Below are positions 47,601 to 56,621 of a stretch of 64,000 nt of DNA, piece after piece. Under the pieces are notes generated by a model. The model was not told the origin of the DNA. It saw nothing but the letters and a program-made list of their open reading frames with translations, and ran no database searches. Position 1 is the stretch's first letter; every line of letters begins with the position of its first letter. The stretch comes from Adiantum capillus-veneris. Its lineage: Eukaryota > Streptophyta > Polypodiopsida > Polypodiales > Pteridaceae. The position numbers and the translations under genes were made by a program. The DNA lies in the NCBI GenBank assembly GCA_014529385.2, contig CM043943.1:105060355-105124354 (forward strand). Direction: 5' to 3'.

Positions 47601-49062
47601 TCAATCGCGAAAGATGATCAGCTCTAAGATGTGTTTTTCCTTTCTTTACTACTACCGTGAAGTCGAATTCCAGTAAGATAATGAACCATCTCACTATTCT
47701 CCCGGTATTGCATGGTTTATTCACTAGGTAGAGCAAGGCTTGGTGATCCGTAAAAAACACAAACTTGTTGGCTAGAAGATAATGCCGAAATTTCTTCACA
47801 GCATAGATCATTCCTAATCCTTCTCGCTCTGTTGTGGTGTAATTCTTCTCTGCATTGTTGAGCTGTCGACTGGCGTAACAGATAGGAAAATCCATGTTTC
47901 CTTCTTCTGGTTGAGCCAGAATGCATCCTATTGCATATGCAGAAGCATCTATGTGCACATGGAATATCTTCTCCCAATCTGGTGATTTCAAGACTGGAGC
48001 GGTAATGAGTGCCTCTTTCAATTTCTTGAATGATTCCTCACATTCCTCTGTCCATTCAAAGTTCACTATTAGCCTGTAAAGTGGTTGGCCTATTATAGCG
48101 TACATGTAAATGAATCGTCTATAATATCCACAATGTCCCATAAAGCTCTGTACTTGTTTCGCATTGGTTTGTCTAGGCATATCCACTATAACTTTTATCT
48201 TCTCTAAATCCGTGGATATTCCGTTTTGTGAGACAATATGTCCCAGAATTCTGCCCTGTCGGACCATAAACACACATTTCTCAGGATTGAGACAAATGCG
48301 ATATGTCCTACATTTCTCAAATACTTTTCTTAGGTGTTCTAGATGTTCATCTCTCAGTAGAGAATGTACACATAAGTCATCCATGTATATTTCGAGAAAC
48401 AGCCTTAAGTATTCTTTGAAAGCATGCGTCATCAGCCTCTGGAAGGTTGCGGGAGCATTGGTTAGACCAAAAGGCATAACCCGATAAGCATAAATTCCCC
48501 ACTCCGTTGCAAAAGCTGTTTTATGTTGATCTTCCAGTGCTATGGCTAGCTGGTTATATCCTGAAAAACCATCAAGAAAGGAGTATGCTGTTTTCCCTGA
48601 TACACGCTCTAGAACATGATCAGTTATCGGCAGGGGATAATTGTCCCTGATTGTTGCAGCATTCACTTTCTTTAAGTTGACACACACTCGGAGTTTTCCG
48701 TTCTTCTTAGGTACTACCACAATCGGAGATACCCAATCAGTGTGTTCAATCTCGTATATGAATTCAGCTTCCATTAGCTTATCTATCTCTTCCTTGATTC
48801 GCTTAGCAAAAGTATCATTATATGTGTATGGTCTCTGTCTGCTAGGCTTTGCGTCTTGTTTCAGTGGGATTGAGTGTTGGCATATCGATGGGTCAACTCC
48901 CTTTAAGTCCTTATAAGACCATGCAAACACATCCCTGTACTCTCTGAGAAGACTCAAAAGTCTCTCTTCCTCGCTTGGAGACAAATCTGTGGCTATGTAC
49001 ACCGGTCTAGGCGTCTCACCTGGAGCTGCTAAATCAACATTTTTTGCATCCTCCGGTCCGTC
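44635..49062 (-). pseudogene. pol: pol polyprotein (copy 2), frameshifted in integrase and tail
   Basis: The frame opens right after the TAG at 49065-49063; the first Met is at 49002. RT has YMDD, RNase H is intact, and both HHCC modules and the integrase D, D and E are present, up to a one-base deletion near 46436. A TGA at 46135-46133 (CGA in copy 1) and one-base deletions near 46022 and 45002 break the remainder: the second retropepsin-like domain (LLDSGAQ, LLLGQPW) and the W-x-P-K tail. Everything up to the integrase core is readable, so decay is recent. Confidence 0.92.
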
Positions 49063-51258
49063 CTAAGATTCGTTCTCCTTCCTCTCTCGAATAGGTGGGG
49101 TTAATATCACCTTCCTATCCTCTATTGTGAATTTCCTATAGTGAGAGGGAACATCCATGTTTTCCTTGATTTTGACATTTTCGTCCTCTCCACTCTCAAT
49201 TTCTGTAGTCCAAACTTTTTTCAGAGTTTTCTTGAGCTCTTTGTACTTGTTTCTACGTTCTAACTTGGACTCCGTGTATTCTCTGTTGCGCTTGTTCTTT
49301 TCTGATTTTTCTGTTTCAGTTTTCGTTCCATTATTTTGAACTTGATTTCTTGAGCCTCTTTTGTCTTTTCGTAAGCTCTTTTGATCACTGCCTCTCATTC
49401 TTCCAGAAATCTTATCCTTAACACAATCTTCAGCCTTTACTAGCATTAGGAATTGATTTTTTCCTCTTATTCTAGGCATCGGATTGGTTCTAACCCCTTT
49501 TGTTTTTTTCTTTGCTCTATAGTGTTTCTGGCGTTGTTTTGTTTGGTTCGGAAAATCATAAAATCGGACATCCATTATAGTTTCTTCGTTTCCGCTTGAA
49601 TTGTCCGTTGACTCGTTGTCTGCTTCATTTCCCCACTCTGGATGATTGGGAATGTCGTGAAACACCTCATCTTCATCTTCTGTTTCCAGTGTATCGTTTT
49701 TTTCAGTTTCATTTTTGAGTACAGTTCTCAACATGAAATACGGAACCACGTCGTACCCGTCCTTGTCGCAAAATTTCGTTGTGGGACCATCCGGAATTGT
49801 ACAAACATCTAGGGTTGCTAGAATGTGTGTCCATTCTAATGGTTCAAACGTGTCCTCTGGAAAGGGTTCTCCTATATAAGTTTCGTCTTCGATAGCCCTT
49901 TCTAAAACACATTCTTCTCGTTTCAGACTTCCACATTTCGAAGCTCCACACATCCATAACTCCTTGGGTTTACCTAACCAAGCTGGAAATTCGGATCCCG
50001 CCAAAGTAGCTGAATCAAACTCCTCTACCGGTGTTCGGTTCACATCTTTGTAGCTATGGTCTTCCAGGTTCACACGTGTAGTGGTTTCCATATTTCTCAG
50101 GTATATGTGATCGTAGCCCCAATCCTGGACCATTTTCAACTGTCTCATGAATGGTCTTCCCAGTATGATATCATAGTTATTCTCCTTGCCAAAATCGACA
50201 ATAGCGAAAGTATGTTCGTATTCAATGCCGCAAGAAGTCACTACAACTTTCTCTAATAACCCCATAGGTTTCTCCATGTGTCCATCTGCTAATTGGAGTT
50301 TCAACCTAGTCTTCCTTATTGCTGGTTTCCCCCATTTTTTCCAGATTTCTTTTGTAGCAATGGCTACCCCAGCTCCGCTGTCTAGTATTGCTATTGTGTT
50401 CACTCCTTGGAATTCAACTGGTAAGGTTGTATTCCCCTCTTCACCTTCGCAATACTCTCCAACCTTGTTTAAGGGTACAGGTTTAGCGTTCTTTTGTGGC
50501 TTGCTCAGCTCCTCAATGCTCTCTTGCAATCTCGATGTTGGATCTTTTATCCCGAATTTCTCCAAGCATTTTCCTACAGTGGTCCACATATGTGGTCTTA
50601 GCCTCAAAAGCTCAGCTAGAGTGATAGTGCATGTCACTAGTGTTGACAAAATCTCTATCAATCCTTGCGAGTCCATGACTTTTTCTGATGAGATTTTTCG
50701 TGAGGGAAGTGCTCTAATCTCGGATTTTGCTTCATACTCTCCTAAGTATGAAGGTAAGGTTTTCAGTGAATGAGGTTTGCTCTCCATTGTTCTAACAGAG
50801 CCCCCATCTCCCCAGTAAAATTGCAGATCCAAGTCCACTTGAGATCCTGCCTCAAATTCCACTATGGGAGGATTCCTGATGTCCTTTTCCCAATTTGTCT
50901 GATTAGCTTGGCAACTTAGCTCGTTTGCAAAGTTTGCCTCTCTCACTTGTTTCCAAAATTCATTGTAATCCTCATCTCTTCCGTAAGACCTCTGTATGAC
51001 TGGATGAAAACTCTCGACCTCCTGATCAGTTGTGTTCAATACTATGCGGTCATCCTTTTGTGTATTTTCAGGCTTTTGTGCACTGGGAGTCTTTTCAGCT
51101 ACCCGTGAAACGATAGTCTCTTGCTGAATTGGGTTTTCCTTTCCACAATTCATTGTTTCTTTTGGTGGTTCTAATAAGGCTTGTGCAGTCTCGATCATTC
51201 TCTGGCACATTTCAAGTCTCTGCTTTTCCAATTCTGCGTTTGGGTATGTCATCCACCT
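49063..51258 (-). CDS. protease-containing ORF between gag and pol (copy 2)
   Basis: The frame is the same as gag and pol and is closed at each end by a single TAG (51261-51259 and 49065-49063). First Met at 51252. The first about 250 residues are unassigned (includes CTITLAELLRLRPHMW). The retropepsin follows: TIAILDSGAGVAIATKEIW (Asp codon 50382-50380) and ILGRPFMRQL. The C-terminal third is acidic then very basic (KKTKGVRTNP..., ERRNKYKELKKTLKK). The protease would process gag and pol. In relic copy 3 both TAG positions are sense codons, so gag-pro-pol was once one frame. Confidence 0.88.
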   Translation of the reverse strand, partial: RWMTYPNAELEKQRLEMCQRMIETAQALLEPPKETMNCGKENPIQQETIVSRVAEKTPSAQKPENTQKDDRIVLNTTDQEVESFHPVIQRSYGRDEDYNEFWKQVREANFANELSCQANQTNWEKDIRNPPIVEFEAGSQVDLDLQFYWGDGGSVRTMESKPHSLKTLPSYLGEYEAKSEIRALPSRKISSEKVMDSQGLIEILSTLVTCTITLAELLRLRPHMWTTVGKCLEKFGIKDPTSRLQESIEELSKPQKNAKPVPLNKVGEYCEGEEGNTTLPVEFQGVNTIAILDSGAGVAIATKEIWKKWGKPAIRKTRLKLQLADGHMEKPMGLLEKVVVTSCGIEYEHTFAIVDFGKENNYDIILGRPFMRQLKMVQDWGYDHIYLRNMETTTRVNLEDHSYKDVNRTPVEEFDSATLAGSEFPAWLGKPKELWMCGASKCGSLKREECVLERAIEDETYIGEPFPEDTFEPLEWTHILATLDVCTIPDGPTTKFCDKDGYDVVPYFMLRTVLKNETEKNDTLETEDEDEVFHDIPNHPEWGNEADNESTDNSSGNEETIMDVRFYDFPNQTKQRQKHYRAKKKTKGVRTNPMPRIRGKNQFLMLVKAEDCVKDKISGRMRGSDQKSLRKDKRGSRNQVQNNGTKTETEKSEKNKRNREYTESKLERRNKYKELKKTLKKVWTTEIESGEDENVKIKENMDVPSHYRKFTIEDRKVILTPPIRERKENES

Positions 51259-54237
51259 CTATTCTTGTGTTTGGTTGTTCTTTAACCTAGCTTCGTAAGC
51301 TCTCATCAGTGCGTCCAATGGTTCGTGTACCTTGTCTACTAGCACTGATCCCCCTGAGCTTAAGCTCGTTGTTTCTTTGATACTCTTTTGTTTCGTTCTT
51401 TCCGGGCTCATCTCTCGTTTCCCGTTTTGACTCTCAAGTTTTTCTAATCTAGCTTTAGTTTGCTTTAGTTCCTCAGCTAGAATAGCGTCTTCACGTTCTT
51501 TTCTCAACTTCATGCGTGCTTTTCTAGCTTTCCATGTGTTTTTCTGACTCCGCGGTCCTTGACTAACTACGTCAGTCGCTAACTTTCCATTCTCAGGTTC
51601 TCTAGTGGTTTTCTTAGCTTGAGCTCTAGTAACAACTTGCGTTGGTATCAGAGTTTCATTTTCAGACCCACTGCTGGTAGGAATAGTTTCTAGCATATTC
51701 AATGTCGTCTTTTGCACTTTGTTTGGATTCTTTGAACAATCCTCAATGAAGTGAGTAACCCCACACTCAGTGCAATAAGCGTTAATTCTAATGATTTCCG
51801 TATGTGGGCAAACATTCATCAGATGGTCACCTCCACACTTGTAACAGGGTCCTAGTGCTGGTCTTGGTCCCATTTGATTCGTCCTTTGTGGATAGGATAG
51901 TCTTTGTCCTGTTAACCCTCCATGAGCTATGAACATCAATGTTCTTGCGTCCAAATTGTATCTCTCTTCATCCGAAGCACTTGTAATTGTTGGTATTCCA
52001 ACATTCCCCATCATGCCCCATGGTTCTGGTTGTTTTGGTTCTTCTGGTGGGTAATACACTGTCGGAGACATGTGTGCACCCGATTCTTCATAATAGGCTT
52101 GAACAGGCACTAAGGCTTGTTCTTCCTGATTCTCTAAGGTTGGTGCATATCTAATGCCCACTGGTCTTGCTCCTGGTAAAGGTGGTTGTTGTCCCAATAC
52201 CGGTTGAGGTCTTTCTATCCCCATAGGTCCTGGTACATTTCCCGTTGGATATCGAGGTACTGGATGTATCTGAGGTGGTGCTAATTGAGCAGGAGGTGCA
52301 TACTGGCGCTCCCTTACATACCCTTTGTTGTAATAACACTCCTCTGTTGGATGATTTGTCCATTTTTGTTCAATAGCACACCATTTCAGTGTTTTTGGCA
52401 ATGGTTTTTGGTATGGTGCCATCCTTTTTAGAGCATCTTCTATCATTTGCTCTACATTTGGCATGGTTGTTGTTTGAACATTCTTTTTAGTGGTAGTCTC
52501 GCTCGCTACGGAGGAGGAGCTACTGGATGCAGAATCTGTATCCGCTGACACCTCTCCGTAAACCGTACAGTTATCCACTAAGTACAATGCCTCTCTCGTT
52601 ACTTGCTCGAAACTTGTACAAGCTTTCAAGTGCAAGTCCTTCTTGAGAGTGTCGTTCCTCAGTCCCTCAATAAAGAGAACAGATAGTCTGTCATCTTGTG
52701 GTCGTTCACGTACTGGACATCTCTCAATGTATTGTTTGAAGCGAAGTGACGCTTCCTTCACTTTTTCGTGTTCTCTCTGTTTAAAAGCATATATTTGTGA
52801 GACCGTATTGTGCTTAATCCCTCGTTTTGAGAATTCCTCAGCAAACTCTCTTAGCAAATGGTCGATGTCATGGAATCCCCCAATGTTCATTGGTTGAAAC
52901 CATGTCAATGCAGTACCTTCTAGAGTAAGACCAAATCCCTCGTATTGTGTATGGAAATCTGTTATCTGCTCAGCTCTTAAGACTTGCTTAAAGAGTGACA
53001 CATGTGCATACGGATCTCCTGAACCACCATACTTCTTTGGCATACACTTGGCTACTTGAAATGGTCTCATACGTCTATGATCTGCTACCAATCTCATTGC
53101 TCCTGTGTCTCGGCTAAAGCTTTCTCTAGCATCGTGGACTTCATGGGTTACCCTTGTCGGTTCCCCTGCCCTGAATCTACTACTAGGAGGTAAATGTGAT
53201 GGTTCCGCTTCAAACCTTGGACCTGGCGTGGTATAGGTGGGGATTGGAACTGCACTACCTCGATTCGTCTCCATTGACTCTCTGGAATGTAATGATCCCA
53301 TTGGTTCGAGCTTCGAGTCCCAAGGTTGACTGAAAGAGTCAGCAACCTGAGTTCTTTGTCCTCCTGTTGTCATTGAGTTTTGCACTCCATTTGTTGGTGC
53401 TGGTCTATGTGAGTTAGAAGTAACATAATACTGATGTAGAGGTCCCCCAAAGTATGTATATCCTTCTAATTCTTTCTTGCCCATTGTTGAGTATTGTCTG
53501 CCATACTTATTGTAAGCGGCAATTTTCACTTCCGATCCCTCTGTGTAGGTAAAGACATAAAGTCTTTTTTGGTCTGTCAACTCTCCGGTGTAGGGTTCTT
53601 CACATCTATAATAGAGATCTTGCTCCCCATTATTATATTTGTACAGCCCCACATAGATGTTATCAGTGTTGATCCTTGTAGTTTCATTCTCTCTTCGTAA
53701 CCTCGCATTAGGGAAGTTCATTATTGGTGCTTTCTCCTCGAGTTCTTCATCTATTTTGGCTTTGGTGCCCATCAATCCCCACTTGTCCACAATGTTAGGG
53801 TTTAGGACTACCAAGTACATGGTACCCTCGTCATCTAGATATCTATCTCCGCTATAGCTCACAGACACTAAGTCCTTGAACTCACTAGGTCTATCTTCTA
53901 TCTTTACACAATAGCGGTCCATTCCATCTTTGTAGATCTTGGCACCTTGCTCATTGTCGTACTGGTATTTTATGAACAATAGCTTCATTGTGGCGGAGGG
54001 GTTTGATGATCCTGCTGCCATATTTTCTCTGTTGTTCAGGTTCAAGTGTTCCAAGTTTTCGGTGAAAATCTCGTAAGATCTCTCCGAAGAAGTATCAGAG
54101 ACACTTCCTTCAAAGATCGGCTCTAATGGTTGCACCCAACTTTGGTTTACACTTCCCTCGGTTGATATGACACTTGCTGGTTCCCCTTGTTTTGGTTGAT
54201 TATTCCGGAGATTCCTGCCCGATCTCAAATTCATCAA
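51259..54237 (-). CDS. gag: gag (copy 2)
   Basis: 992 residues from ATG at 54237 (MMNLRSGRNLRNNQ). N-terminal about 380 residues are unassigned. The retrotrans-gag core follows (PFQVAKCMPKKYGGSGDP, TALTWFQPMN, REFAEEFSKRG, LFIEGL). Then a Pro/Gln-rich linker, two tandem zinc knuckles CYKCGGDHLMNVC and CTECGVTHFIEDC, each C-x2-C-x3-H-x4-C, one residue shorter than the usual x4 loop, and a charged coiled C-terminus. It forms the particle and binds RNA. It is intact, long for a gag, and ends in TAG followed in frame by the protease ORF. Confidence 0.92.
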   Translation of the reverse strand: MMNLRSGRNLRNNQPKQGEPASVISTEGSVNQSWVQPLEPIFEGSVSDTSSERSYEIFTENLEHLNLNNRENMAAGSSNPSATMKLLFIKYQYDNEQGAKIYKDGMDRYCVKIEDRPSEFKDLVSVSYSGDRYLDDEGTMYLVVLNPNIVDKWGLMGTKAKIDEELEEKAPIMNFPNARLRRENETTRINTDNIYVGLYKYNNGEQDLYYRCEEPYTGELTDQKRLYVFTYTEGSEVKIAAYNKYGRQYSTMGKKELEGYTYFGGPLHQYYVTSNSHRPAPTNGVQNSMTTGGQRTQVADSFSQPWDSKLEPMGSLHSRESMETNRGSAVPIPTYTTPGPRFEAEPSHLPPSSRFRAGEPTRVTHEVHDARESFSRDTGAMRLVADHRRMRPFQVAKCMPKKYGGSGDPYAHVSLFKQVLRAEQITDFHTQYEGFGLTLEGTALTWFQPMNIGGFHDIDHLLREFAEEFSKRGIKHNTVSQIYAFKQREHEKVKEASLRFKQYIERCPVRERPQDDRLSVLFIEGLRNDTLKKDLHLKACTSFEQVTREALYLVDNCTVYGEVSADTDSASSSSSSVASETTTKKNVQTTTMPNVEQMIEDALKRMAPYQKPLPKTLKWCAIEQKWTNHPTEECYYNKGYVRERQYAPPAQLAPPQIHPVPRYPTGNVPGPMGIERPQPVLGQQPPLPGARPVGIRYAPTLENQEEQALVPVQAYYEESGAHMSPTVYYPPEEPKQPEPWGMMGNVGIPTITSASDEERYNLDARTLMFIAHGGLTGQRLSYPQRTNQMGPRPALGPCYKCGGDHLMNVCPHTEIIRINAYCTECGVTHFIEDCSKNPNKVQKTTLNMLETIPTSSGSENETLIPTQVVTRAQAKKTTREPENGKLATDVVSQGPRSQKNTWKARKARMKLRKEREDAILAEELKQTKARLEKLESQNGKREMSPERTKQKSIKETTSLSSGGSVLVDKVHEPLDALMRAYEARLKNNQTQE

Positions 54238-55640
54238 TTCCCCTAAAGGACTTTAACTTTTCCGTCTCGGCAATTTGTTTTCCCTAAGTTTTTGTGGTCA
54301 GAATTGATCCAAACTGACTGATACTTGGTCAACTGTTTAATCTTGTCAGTTGGACAACTTCTGTTTCATCAAGTGAGAATTTTGTTACTGTTATGCTGAA
54401 AAAGACATTATACGCGTATGATGTCTTTTTTCACAGATTTTGACTATTTTGGTTATGCTCACTCTCAGTGGCCCCTTTATGCTCTGTTCACTCACAAAAT
54501 TCAGTTTGAACTCTGTTTGAGCAAGTTATGGCTAGTTCAGGCTTTTCTTGGCAATTTTCCGCTTTTGACTTGTTTTTTGGGTCAATTGTGATCCAAATGG
54601 GATGAAACTTGAAAGATAACCTCTAGACAGCTATTACAATGGATCTGTGTTAGCATAGTATCAAAATATGTCCAAAATTAGGTCAAAGACATCATACGCG
54701 TATGATGTCTTTTTCATCAATTTGGGTCCAAACTTGATATTTATGCTTCCCACAGTGTTTGTAACAATCTTGTCAGGTCAGATTTCAAAAATAAGCAGTG
54801 GATGTGCCAAAAGACATTATACGCGTATGATGTCTTTTGTCCCAGATTTTGACTATTTTTGGTTTTAAGCCTTCTCCAATGTTTATAATTGAGTTTCAAG
54901 TGTTTTTGTCAGGTTTGAATGTAAAAACAAGATTTGAATCCAAAATTTCCTATTCTTTGCGTTTCTTGGACTCCGACTTGTCTTTTTGGGTTTCTTTGAG
55001 TGTTAATGTTCTTGTTTTAAGTTGATCTTAGGGTAAAACCCCCCTTCTAAACACTCTGGCAATGTCAAATTTTCAATTTTAGTCTCTGTTTAGGTCCTAA
55101 GACATCATACGCGTATAATGTCTAAAGTTGCAGATTTCCAGTTTTTCAGCACAGAACTCTTCCAATAGCTCTTTTAAGTGCTCAGCAACAATCAGTTACA
55201 CAGAAAATTTTTCTGAACTTTTTTTATTGCATATTTCACTACCAAAGCAACTTTCTCAGTGATCTAACATGCAATCAAACACATCAAGCAAATAGAACAC
55301 CAATTGATAGCTCTAGATCAGGATCAAATCAGGCCCTACCTAAGCTACTTCTAATCATAAAATGGATTTTTTGCAATTGAAAATATAAAGAGATTTACTA
55401 CCACACAAGGAGTAGCAATTTCTTTTTATGTCAACAACCACTTAAACACCATCAAAAACAATCTAATCTAAGCTAAACTAAAAATACTGTCAACACGGAA
55501 GACCCAGGAATACCCCACTTCCTAGTATCTCTCGAGACCTTCGGAGTCCACCACTCCTAGATCTTTTCTAACTAAAGTATACAAAGTAGTTTATACGACT
55601 CACCTCGTAGGATTAGTCTAAGGTCACCTACTTAGGGCTC
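54238..55640 (-). other. 5' untranslated leader (copy 2)
   Basis: 1.4 kb between primer site and gag start, with no convincing ORF. Contains the four palindromes. Confidence 0.7.
54404..55122 (-). repeat. four spaced palindromes in the 5' leader (copy 2)
   Basis: Copies at 54404-54425, 54688-54709, 54813-54834 and 55101-55122; spacings 284, 125 and 288. Same 22-bp palindrome as in the 3' spacer, three of the four with one mismatch. They lie between the primer site and gag. Confidence 0.9.
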
Positions 55641-55661
55641 TCGTCCCCGGTAGCAGCGCCA
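55641..55661 (-). other. primer binding site, tRNA-Asp-like
   Basis: The minus strand reads TGGCGCTGCTACCGGGGAC, two bases after the LTR end. It differs at about three positions from the tRNA-Asp primer site known from Athila elements. Confidence 0.75.
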
Positions 55662-55663
55662 AA

Positions 55664-56287
55664 TGTTAAGGCGGTTACGCCGCTAGCGGAAGCTAAATAG
55701 CGAGAACTCAACCAACAACAGAATTTGTCAGACGAGGACGGAGCTTGACCCGCAGGCGCATGGAAACAACTAGGTGGGTGTCAAATCACCTACTCGACCT
55801 TCTAATGACAATCACTACTAAGGAAATCAAATCTAAGTTCTAAAACACGCAAGTGACTGAAATCCGTACTACGAACGAATGCTATACGAAACAGGATCTA
55901 GAATCATTGAATCGATCTCAAACTCAAGGGGAAGTCTATGCACTAGGTAAGAACAACACCCTAAAGACTTGAACTGCAAAATCAACCTATAACCACTCCG
56001 TGCGGTAAACGCGTATGAAGACAGGCCGAAAAATACAGGTGACCGAAACTTGACCCCGATGGTACGAATGTGTAGCTCTACTCGTTGTGGTTCTATAGAT
56101 ATGCTGCACACTCTATTCCGACACACGAATTGGAAGAAAACTCACACCGAAGCTCGTAGGAACTTACCACACGTAGAAGCCGATAGCGCGCACTCTTGGT
56201 ATCTGTGCGTAGCTCTCACCGTTGCTAACACAATGGTGGTGTCGCTTCTCCAATGGCGGCCCCGTAGCTCGCGTAGCAAGGAGATAA

Positions 56288-56336
<49 letters not shown>

Positions 56337-56621
56337 ACACAGTCACGGCGCTCAAAAACTCACCTTTGATTAATTTGAATCTCCCTTAGGTTACAAAACT
56401 TTGGCTTATATACCTCAGCCTTGGAGGTGAGAACATCTCTAATTATTTACATTAGCAGGTGAAATTACTTCGGGATTACAAGCTGGAAACTCAATTGAGT
56501 CCCGTTACTTAATGAATGGCTCAAATCAAAATTAATGTCGGAAAGACATTTATTACAATCAATGGTTACAAAATGATGGGTGTGAGCAAAAATGTGGGTG
56601 TGATCCTCTGCTGGCTCAACA
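55664..56621 (-). mobile_element. 5' LTR of copy 2 (958 bp)
   Basis: TGTTGAG...TTAACA on the minus strand, with a TATATAAG box and a (GA)n run (56290-56333 on +). Partner of the LTR at 32562-33507. It interrupts pol of the element at 56622-64000: the host frame reads into it after RKATQA. Confidence 0.9.

Larger units (their letters stand above)
39784..56621 (-). mobile_element. Ty3/gypsy retrotransposon copy 2, 3'-truncated
   Basis: Order along the element: 5' LTR 56621-55664, tRNA-Asp-like primer site, leader with palindromes, gag, pro, pol, polypurine-like tract, spacer with palindromes, 3' ORF. It stops abruptly at 39784 within the 3' ORF (copy 1 continues past 8907), with no 3' LTR. The 5' LTR is inserted into pol of the 56-64 kb element, so copy 2 is the younger of the two. 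Confidence 0.92.
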
